Shown: positions 7,376 to 11,316 of the stretch, piece by piece
How positions within the stretch are numbered: position 1 is the first letter of the stretch
Layout: the number at the start of each line of letters is the position of its first letter
Assembly: GCA_003530935.1 (NCBI GenBank)
Contig: DPEO01000144.1
Span: forward strand, 3,144 to 14,459
DNA from: Desulfomicrobiaceae bacterium
GTDB lineage: Bacteria; Desulfobacterota; Desulfovibrionia; Desulfovibrionales; Desulfomicrobiaceae
Direction of reading: 5' to 3'
DNA: 11,316 bases
Translations under genes and position numbers: made by a program
The notes under the pieces: model-generated
The model's input: only the letters and a program-made list of their open reading frames with translations
Databases searched by the model: none
What the model was told of the DNA's origin: nothing

Positions 7376-7445
7376 TCTTTTTGCAAAAATGTATTTCAAT
7401 TTTGGCAAAAAGCGATATTTTTACGCAAAAATGCAAAAAATTCCC
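7376..7445 (-). promoter_or_regulatory. AT-rich probable control region of the glutamate synthase operon with GCAAAAA repeats
   Basis: A strongly AT-rich island in GC-rich surroundings, directly upstream of the amidotransferase gene. On the plus strand GCAAAAA occurs four times, at 7383, 7405, 7425 and 7433 (offsets 22, 20 and 8). T-runs at 7400-7403 and 7418-7422 fall between them, so A/T tracts recur about every 10 bases, a pattern that bends DNA. No -35/-10 pair is convincing. Likely an UP-element/curved promoter or a multi-site operator; the regulator is unknown. Confidence 0.5.
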
Positions 7446-7492
7446 TGCGGACCGTGGTGGCCGCGCGGGAAAAGCGATTCAGCAAATTGAGG

Positions 7493-7515
7493 GCCAAATC
7501 GAAAATCGATTAGGC
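7493..7515. repeat. Inverted repeat in the slt-glt intergenic region, possible weak terminator
   Basis: GCC-A-AATCGA / AAA / TCGATT-A-GGC: a 6-bp stem plus three outer G-C pairs with one A-A mismatch and a three-base loop. It lies about 30 bases beyond the stop codon of the lytic transglycosylase gene (minus strand). No T-run follows on either strand, so it is at best a weak or factor-assisted transcript end. The remaining sequence between 7446 and 7543 shows nothing else that can be supported. Confidence 0.35.
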
Positions 7516-7543
7516 TGGCGGCAGGGACGCCCAAGGCCTTGAG

Positions 7544-8668
7544 TCATCCGTGGAGTCGGGTGCGGATTCCATGGTAGTGGATGGCGATTTTGGAGACGTA
7601 GTTGACGGTCTCTTCAAAGGACGGGACGCGGCCATAGGTGGCGTAGAAGGGGGCCTCGTAGGCGGTGGTGCCGAGGCCGGCGTTATAGCCCGCTGTGGCG
7701 GCGAGGATGTTGCCCCCGCGGGCGCGCAGATGCCGGGCCATCATGCGCACCATGGCAGGCACGGCGAAGCGCGGCAGGGTGCGCTGGTCGAAGGCGGTAA
7801 GAAAGGCGTCGTCTTCGGCGTTGAAGATGGAACGTCCCTCGAAGTTGGCTTCGAGGTAGGCGCGGAAATTGCGCCGGGCGCTCTGGAGATCCGCCTGCAG
7901 GGCGTCTTGCTGGTCCCAGATGCGCTGCCATTCTGTGGCCGTGCGTTTGGCGGCAGATGGGTTTTTTTGGGTCAGGTGCACCAGCTGGCGCAGGCCCTGT
8001 TCCGGGCGGGCGAAGAGGTCTGGGTGCGCGCGGCGGAAATTCCGTACCGTGGCGCGCAGCGTTTCGGCGCGCAGGGCTTCGTCCTGCCACTGGGGCTCTC
8101 GCAGCCCGGCGCTGATAAGCGGGGCGTCGGCGCACACCATGCCGTATTCCTTGGCCGTGGTGCGGATGAACTGGCACATGCCCACTGCCAAGGAAGAGGA
8201 GATGGCAAATTCGTCAAAAAAGGATTCCGCCAGGATCTGCCCCATGAGCCAGGCCGGATCCACGGGGTACACCTCGGCGTTGGCGCTGATGGCGGGCAGC
8301 ATGGCCTCTGCGGCCAGGCGCATGCGCGCAAGGAGGTCCACCTGGGCGAGGGGCTTTTTCCAGAGGGGAAGATTGCCGGTGGCGTAGGCGGTGGCCACGA
8401 AGTCGTAGGTGGCTTGGGCCAGACGCCGGGCGAAGTCCGGGGTGCGGATCTCCGCGAGCAGAGGCTCGGGGTTCGGGCTCTGCATGATACGGATGGCCCA
8501 TGGGGGCGTTTGTACGGTCAATGTGTCTTCTGCGGGCATGGCCGTGTTTTCTTCTTCTGCTGCAGGCACGCCCAGGGGTTCGCCCGAAGAATGGGTGGCG
8601 CAGGCCGTGGCAAAGTACGGCAGCAGGGCGGCGGCCACGGTGGTCTTGAGATAGTCGCGTCGGGTCAT
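7544..8668 (-). CDS. Tat-exported lytic murein transglycosylase (SLT family) with large internal insertion
   Basis: 374-residue envelope enzyme that would cleave peptidoglycan glycan strands. The N-terminus TRRDYLKTTVAAALLP is a twin-arginine (Tat) signal; FATAC with Cys23 could be a poor lipobox. The catalytic domain begins at ~140: QILAESFFDEFAISSSLAVGMCQF carries the catalytic Glu148 and the GMCQF equivalent of the GLMQ motif. The later motifs AGYNAG (326-331) and ETVNYV (353-358) are present. Between these motif groups lie ~160 residues instead of the usual ~45, with a polar helical insertion at about 180-285. The start at 8668 has GGAG seven bases upstream and overlaps the preceding gene by ATGA. 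It is the last gene of a three-gene operon with tlpA-like and DUF1992 genes. Substrate details are inferred from the family. Confidence 0.87.
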   Translation of the reverse strand: MTRRDYLKTTVAAALLPYFATACATHSSGEPLGVPAAEEENTAMPAEDTLTVQTPPWAIRIMQSPNPEPLLAEIRTPDFARRLAQATYDFVATAYATGNLPLWKKPLAQVDLLARMRLAAEAMLPAISANAEVYPVDPAWLMGQILAESFFDEFAISSSLAVGMCQFIRTTAKEYGMVCADAPLISAGLREPQWQDEALRAETLRATVRNFRRAHPDLFARPEQGLRQLVHLTQKNPSAAKRTATEWQRIWDQQDALQADLQSARRNFRAYLEANFEGRSIFNAEDDAFLTAFDQRTLPRFAVPAMVRMMARHLRARGGNILAATAGYNAGLGTTAYEAPFYATYGRVPSFEETVNYVSKIAIHYHGIRTRLHG

Positions 8669-9042
8669 GTGGGGTCTCCGGCAAGGGTCATGCGGGCGAC
8701 GATTTTGTCGAAATAGCGGGAGTTTTCTTCGGTGAGCAGTGGGTTTCGGAGTTTGGCCTTGAGGATGCGCACCTCCAAAAGCCGCATCTGGCGCAGGGCT
8801 CGGGCGGGGTCGCTTTCCCGCTCCAGGCACTCGATGAGCGAGCGGATTTCCCGCTGTTCCGCAACCTCCGGGGGCACGAATCCGGCGTTTTTGAGCACCG
8901 TGTAGGCCATGCGCAGCTCTGGCGGGACGCAGGTGTCGTCTTCCAGGTTCAGGGGCTTGCCTGCGCCCGGGAGGTTGTCGAACTCCCCGCGGGCCTGGGC
9001 TTCGAGGATGGCCTTTTCCGCCAGTTCCGTCCACAGATTCAT
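8665..9042 (-). CDS. DUF1992 (DnaJC28-conserved-domain) protein
   Basis: 125-residue soluble protein of the DUF1992 family, named after the conserved region of DnaJ homologue C28; no J domain is present. The signature is near the N-terminus: AEKAILEAQARGEFDNLPGAGKPL, then VPPELRMAYTVLKNAGFVPPEV (39-60). The rest is a predicted charged helix (EQREIRSLIECLERESDPARALRQMRLLEVRILKAK region). There is no signal peptide, so it acts in the cytoplasm; its molecular function is not established. It overlaps tlpA upstream and the transglycosylase gene downstream by ATGA (four bases each) and lacks its own Shine-Dalgarno, so its translation is probably coupled to tlpA. Confidence 0.9.
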   Translation of the reverse strand: MNLWTELAEKAILEAQARGEFDNLPGAGKPLNLEDDTCVPPELRMAYTVLKNAGFVPPEVAEQREIRSLIECLERESDPARALRQMRLLEVRILKAKLRNPLLTEENSRYFDKIVARMTLAGDPT

Positions 9043-9497
9043 GGCGCAAGAAGCGGGTTGATGCGCCGGCGCAGTGTGGTGGCGTTGGTTTCGCCAACGA
9101 TGCTGGCATGGATGCGGCCGGCGGGGTCGATGATGAAGGTATGGGGGATTTGGGTCACACCAAAGGTTTCGGCCACGTCGCCCTGGTCGCGGAAAGACGG
9201 ATAGGGCGGCGGCGTGCGGGAGAGGTAGGCTTCGAGGGCGTCCGGGTCATAGTCGAGGCTGATGCCGATGATTTCCAGCCGGCCGCCGGGATAGGCGGCG
9301 CGCAGGCGGGCGAGTTCCGGCATCTCTTTGATGCACGGCCCACACCACGTTGCCCAGAAGTTGAGCACCACCACTTTGCCCCGGTGGGCGGCAAGCAGGC
9401 GCATGAGGTCGCGGGTGGTGATGTCTTGGGCGTGTCCAGCCTCGGCGAACCCAAGAAAGAGCAGGGCGCAGACGACGGCGAGAAGGCGGCGGGGCAT
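9039..9497 (-). CDS. TlpA/ResA-like periplasmic thiol-disulfide oxidoreductase
   Basis: 152-residue exported thioredoxin-fold protein. MPRRLLAVVCALLFLGFAEAGHA is a signal peptide with an AxA-like cleavage region at about 21-23. The mature part has the active site WATWCGPC (Cys52, Cys55) and the cis-Pro loop QIPHTFIID (Pro118), with a typical Asp/Tyr-rich insertion (LDYDPDALEAYL). Such proteins usually keep cysteines reduced for cytochrome c maturation or other periplasmic clients; the client here is unknown. The start at 9497 is preferred because AAGGAG lies four bases upstream; an ATG at 9521 in the same frame has no Shine-Dalgarno and would only lengthen the signal peptide. It is the first gene of the tlpA-DUF1992-slt operon. 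Positions 9498-9652 contain no gene and only a weak promoter-like TATAGC. Confidence 0.92.
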   Translation of the reverse strand: MPRRLLAVVCALLFLGFAEAGHAQDITTRDLMRLLAAHRGKVVVLNFWATWCGPCIKEMPELARLRAAYPGGRLEIIGISLDYDPDALEAYLSRTPPPYPSFRDQGDVAETFGVTQIPHTFIIDPAGRIHASIVGETNATTLRRRINPLLAP

Positions 9498-9652
9498 GGG
9501 GCTCCTTGGCAGAAAAGACATGTCTTGGGGCAGGGTCTACGCAAGGACGGGCCGCGGGGCAAGGGGGGCTTGGCTATACTTTGCCGAGGGATCCGGGTAG
9601 AAGTTGGCAAGCGCGCGTCCGTGGATCGCGTGCAGCATACGTGAGGCTCCTC

Positions 9653-10545
9653 TGGTATAGGGTTTTCTTGGACACCGAATTGGGATGAGAGAGACTCCCT
9701 ACGAGGTGATTCATGAGCAAACAAAACGACAAGGGCATATCGGCCGTCTCGCCGGTGGAGGGAGGCCGTAGGCCGACTGGAACCGGGGAGACGAAGGCAG
9801 CTCCCAAGCGATTCTGGGCACAGCATAAGACCGAGGCCGTCCTTCGGCTGCTGCGTGGCGAGGACATGGAGACGCTCCGTCGCGAACTCGGAGTCACGGC
9901 GGCCAAGCTCTCCCAATGGAGGGATACCTTTCTGGCCAGTGGAGCCGATGGTCTCAAGAAACGCTCTCCGGCCGAGGAAGCCGAATACAGGCGCCTCAAT
10001 GAGAAGATCGGCGAGCAGACCATGGAGATCGAACTGCTCCGCGAGAAGATTCGGCTCCTGGAGGCAAAGGCCCCTTTGGGGTGGCGGAGGTCGAGGAAAT
10101 GAGCCAGTCCTCCTCGCCCTCCACAGGTCAGAAGTACGGACTGATGATGGTGTGCCGTGTTTGGGGCATCCCCAGATCGACGCATTCCGCGCGCAAGGCT
10201 TCGGCTCAGAAGAGCGCGCCTGGCCGCAGAGGGCCTATCGGATTCCATAGCGACGACGCATTGCTCGACCACATAGCCGCCTGCATCCAGAGTTCTCCTT
10301 TCACTGGCGAAGGCTAGCGGAAAGTGTGGGCCAGATTGCGCTTTGATGGGATCAGGACTTCCCCTCGGCGAACGCTTCGGCTCATGCGGGAGAATAACCT
10401 GCTTGCTGTGCGCAATCCTGGAAGGCCTCGCGGCCCCAAAGCGCATGACGGGACGATCAAGACCGAGCGGGTGGATGCGATGTGGGGCACGGACATGACC
10501 TCGACGATGACTGTGCGGGAGGGTAACGCACCGATTCATATCCAG
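9653..10545 (+). mobile_element. IS3-family insertion sequence remnant, right end lost
   Basis: Carries an intact orfA and a broken, truncated orfB of IS3-type transposase. The left end is placed near 9653, where TGGTATAGGG starts a segment leading to TTGGACACC (9668-9676); a TG start and a GGACACC-type inner box occur at ends of several IS3-family elements. No inverted copy of this segment is found before the window end, so the right terminal repeat is gone. The similarity of orfB ends near 10530-10545. No target duplication can be checked. The left boundary is inferred. Confidence 0.78.
9713..10102 (+). CDS. IS3-family transposase OrfA (DNA-binding subunit)
   Basis: 129-residue protein. 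After a 30-residue Gly/Pro-rich leader comes the helix-turn-helix typical of IS3 OrfA (FWAQHKTEAVLRLLRGED, then TLRRELGVTAAKLSQWRDTFLASGADGLKKR), and then a coiled coil (EYRRLNEKIGEQTMEIELLREKIRLLEAK, about 93-121) that serves as leucine zipper for OrfA/OrfB assembly. A GAGGTG lies four bases before ATG 9713. The stop TGA (10100-10102) overlaps the orfB ATG as ATGA, pointing to translational coupling rather than the -1 frameshift used by many IS3 elements. OrfA appears intact, but without a full OrfB it cannot support transposition; it could still bind related ends. Confidence 0.9.
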   Translation: MSKQNDKGISAVSPVEGGRRPTGTGETKAAPKRFWAQHKTEAVLRLLRGEDMETLRRELGVTAAKLSQWRDTFLASGADGLKKRSPAEEAEYRRLNEKIGEQTMEIELLREKIRLLEAKAPLGWRRSRK

Positions 10546-10557
10546 GCTTCCGATTGA
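10099..10557 (+). pseudogene. IS3-family transposase OrfB, nonsense mutation and 3' truncation
   Basis: The frame from ATG 10099 gives the OrfB N-terminal region: TGQKYGLMMVCRVWGIPRST, the HTH_21-like SDDALLDHIAACIQSSPFTGEG, then after an in-frame TAG (10315-10317) RKVWARLRFDGIRTSPRRTLRLMRENNLL and the start of the DDE domain WGTDMTS with the first catalytic Asp. The TAG stands where the family has an aromatic or His residue between GEG and RKVW. Similarity ends after TVREGNA, and the frame stops at 10557 in unrelated residues, so the second Asp and the Glu of the DDE triad are absent. GAGG just upstream of ATG 10099 and the ATGA overlap with orfA mark the original start. Confidence 0.9.
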
Positions 10558-10640
10558 ACACAATCTCCATAACACCCACACATCTTGTTTAGGTTAATGG
10601 ATTCGGTGATGTTATTCAAGGATTGCCGCCTTTTTTGCCG

Positions 10641-10669
10641 TTGACAAGCGCCTCTTTGAATCGTAAAAT
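10641..10669 (+). promoter_or_regulatory. Near-consensus sigma-70 promoter facing the cassette (Pc-like)
   Basis: -35 TTGACA (10641-10646) is a perfect match; the spacer is 17 bases; the -10 is TAAAAT (10664-10669), five of six. It reads into the cassette, 53 bases ahead of the GTTAGGT core and about 130 bases ahead of the cassette start codon. This position fits the common cassette promoter of integrons. It is the strongest sigma-70 match in the window. Confidence 0.85.
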
Positions 10670-10674
10670 ACGAT
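10660..10674. promoter_or_regulatory. Palindrome overlapping the -10 box, candidate operator
   Basis: ATCGTA-AAA-TACGAT is a perfect 6-bp inverted repeat with a 3-base centre that includes the whole -10 element. A dimeric repressor bound here would block the promoter. It is not a LexA box (no CTGT...ACAG). The regulator is unknown, and a 15-base palindrome could arise by chance. Confidence 0.4.
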
Positions 10675-10721
10675 CAGTGCCAAGCGAGCCAATGCTCGAA
10701 TGGAGATTGTGTAGAATAACT

Positions 10722-10728
10722 GTTAGGT
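10722..10728 (+). other. Integron core recombination site (GTTRRRY) at cassette entry
   Basis: GTTAGGT matches the integron core consensus GTTRRRY. Crossover would fall between G10722 and T10723. It is the exact complement of the ACCTAAC R'' box of the attC at 11251, as expected when TTAGGT is the start of the same cassette. Confidence 0.8.
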
Positions 10729-11313
10729 GGCACTTGGGCGGCCTGACTTGTCAAGCTACCCTAAGCTGCAGCAAATCGACGCTTACAAGGGGAATTTAAA
10801 ATGGCCCGAAAATGGTTTCCACCAATCGCAAATCACGATGATGCGTTGAAAATGTGCAAAGAAGGCGCCATCGGCGTGCTCGCATTTGCCACAATGAATG
10901 TCGCAGGAGTCCTGTTCGCAATTTTCGCGCAGAAGAGCGCCGTAAGCGGACGGACAATATCGAACGACGATGTGCAGTCGTTTCTGATCGGATCCGCGCT
11001 CGTCATTCCCCTACTGCTATGGTTGGCATATCGTATAAAGCAGGGAAGGGGCTGGTTCGCTTCCGGTTTCGTATTGCTGTGGTTCTTGGTGGAAATCGGC
11101 TCAAAAATCGCCAATGGAACAACGAACCCGGGATGGCTTATTGCATACGCTGCAATAGCGGCAGCTCTTGCGAATGGCATCCGTGGTTCGTGGTGGGTGC
11201 GTCGTTCTGGCGGGAATATTTCAGAAGTCCCACCGAACAGTACTAGTGCCACCTAACCAGCCAATGGAGCGGACGCCTCCGCGCTGCGCGCTTCGGCGCC
11301 GCTCATCGGCGCG
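10723..11313 (+). mobile_element. Integron gene cassette (one ORF plus attC)
   Basis: A 591-base unit from TTAGGT to the G of the next GTTA. It has the classic cassette layout: core site, short leader, a single ORF in the direction of the array, and an attC that begins at the stop codon. The R'' box ACCTAAC is perfectly complementary to the entry core GTTAGGT, which is expected only if both ends belong to one circular cassette. Complementarity extends to 13 bases (10722-10734 with 11245-11257). The GC content is visibly lower than in the chromosomal genes to the left. Confidence 0.85.
10801..11256 (+). CDS. Cassette-encoded four-helix membrane protein of unknown function
   Basis: 151-residue protein with no family that I can name. 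Four hydrophobic segments are visible at about 22-43, 60-79, 84-102 and 110-127, joined by short loops (the first loop, 44-58, is the longest and contains two Asp). The fourth segment leads into ANGIRGSWWVRR; an N-G-x-R-G stretch after the last helix is seen in various small inner-membrane proteins of unknown role, which is only a hint. There is no signal peptide or catalytic motif. AAGGGG lies eight bases before ATG 10801. The stop TAA (11254-11256) lies inside the attC R'' box, normal for cassettes. Transcription probably starts at the promoter at 10641-10669. Base and codon use are more AT-rich than in the glt or slt genes, in line with transfer. An antisense frame over the same region looks like a shadow. 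Confidence 0.85.
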   Translation: MARKWFPPIANHDDALKMCKEGAIGVLAFATMNVAGVLFAIFAQKSAVSGRTISNDDVQSFLIGSALVIPLLLWLAYRIKQGRGWFASGFVLLWFLVEIGSKIANGTTNPGWLIAYAAIAAALANGIRGSWWVRRSGGNISEVPPNSTSAT

Positions 11314-11316
11314 TTA
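11251..11316 (+). other. attC recombination site of the cassette (truncated by window end)
   Basis: R'' box ACCTAAC (11251-11257) and the start of the R' box GTTA (11313-11316), giving a ~69-base site, typical of the 59-base-element size class. The arms fold: left GCC-A-ATG-G-AGCGG-A-CGCC (about 11260-11278) pairs with right GGCG-CCGCT-CAT-C-GGC (about 11295-11310). One A/C mismatch and two unpaired bases on the left arm (the second G of ATGG and the A of GGACG) are the usual extrahelical bases that set strand choice. A GC-rich terminal hairpin lies in between (GCGC at 11281 and 11287). The last three bases of R' are outside the window. Confidence 0.85.

Larger units (their letters stand above)
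10558..10712. repeat. Perfect 13-bp inverted repeat bracketing the cassette promoter
   Basis: ACACAATCTCCAT at 10558-10570 and its exact complement ATGGAGATTGTGT at 10700-10712, separated by 129 bases. The left copy starts right after the TGA that closes the truncated orfB; the right copy ends 9 bases before the GTTAGGT core. No clear target duplication flanks it. It may be the ends of a small mobile unit, the arms of a degenerate attC-like site, or an integrase/regulator site pair. Confidence 0.85.
10558..10722 (+). other. Possible integron attI/promoter platform (no integrase gene in window)
   Basis: Non-coding, AT-richer segment between the truncated IS and the first cassette boundary. 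It ends in the G of a GTTRRRY core site and holds a strong cassette-directed promoter (10641-10669). TTAGGT also occurs at 10589-10594, as a possible weak second integrase site. TAAC-T-GTTA (10717-10725) places a short inverted element against the core, like the paired integrase boxes of attI sites. A CGAGC-CAAT-GCTCG hairpin lies at 10685-10698. It does not fit an attC, because no RYYYAAC box lies at the proper distance. Calling it attI is inference from layout; attI sites are poorly conserved, and no intI is seen on either strand. Confidence 0.45.

Noticed and set aside
7355..7408. Longer start for the amidotransferase subunit at 7408
   Set aside because: It would place 18 residues before the catalytic Cys, which must be N-terminal after Met removal, and it begins in the AT-rich control region.
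7376..7445. Sigma-54 promoter upstream of the glutamate synthase operon
   Set aside because: The candidate GG and GC doublets near 7433-7447 are one or two bases too close for the -24/-12 pattern.
9522..9652. Sigma-70 promoter for the tlpA operon (TATAGC near 9573-9578)
   Set aside because: No acceptable -35 at 16-18 bases; the -10-like hexamer alone is not enough.
10558..10728. Reading this segment as a normal attC of a preceding cassette
   Set aside because: No RYYYAAC box precedes the left arm; the left arm has no spacer to an AAC while the right arm has nine bases before GTT, and the inner sequence does not pair. It stays open as a degenerate form only.
10833..11252. Antisense frame in the cassette
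   Set aside because: It is opposite to an ORF with good ribosome binding site, membrane segments and a stop placed in attC; cassette genes normally run toward their attC.
1..11316. CRISPR array, tRNA or rRNA genes
   Set aside because: No regular direct repeats with spacers and no cloverleaf or rRNA-like stretches were seen on either strand.

Overview
The window looks like chromosomal DNA of a high-GC, motile, anaerobic bacterium of the Desulfovibrionales (sulfate-reducer) type. The evidence is the flgL-csrA-fliW order, a DVU0524-like protein paired with FlgM, and a split, iron-sulfur-rich glutamate synthase. Species cannot be read from the sequence. The right-hand ~1.7 kb is different: it is accessory DNA made of a broken insertion sequence followed by an integron gene cassette.

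Positions 1-2156 form the end of a flagellar locus. The 3' part of flgL is followed by csrA and by fliW, which starts inside csrA. Facing them is a minus-strand pair, a DVU0524-like gene and flgM, read from a textbook sigma-28 (FliA) promoter at 2130-2156. The fliW and flgM ends overlap by four bases. The block thus holds a translational regulator with its protein antagonist and the anti-sigma factor of the late flagellar genes.

Positions 2170-7445 hold a minus-strand glutamate synthase operon. In transcription order it has a class II glutamine amidotransferase subunit with an N-terminal catalytic Cys, an FMN/Fe-S synthase subunit, and a fusion of the GXGXG domain with a GltD-like flavoprotein and a C-terminal ferredoxin domain. 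It ends in a clear intrinsic terminator. Upstream is an AT-rich stretch with four GCAAAAA repeats, the likely control region.

Positions 7544-9497 are a compact minus-strand operon of a TlpA/ResA-like thioredoxin, a DUF1992 protein and a Tat-exported lytic transglycosylase with a large insertion in its catalytic domain. The genes are joined by two ATGA overlaps.

Positions 9653-10557 are an IS3-family remnant. orfA is intact; orfB has an in-frame stop and has lost its 3' part and right end.

Positions 10558-11316 are the most interesting part. A near-consensus promoter (TTGACA, 17 bp, TAAAAT) points at a GTTAGGT core site. There begins a complete integron cassette (10723-11313) that encodes a four-helix membrane protein of unknown function and ends in a good attC site cut by the window edge. 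No integrase gene is visible. This could be the promoter/attI platform of an integron whose integrase was lost, possibly in the event that truncated the IS, or a cassette captured elsewhere.
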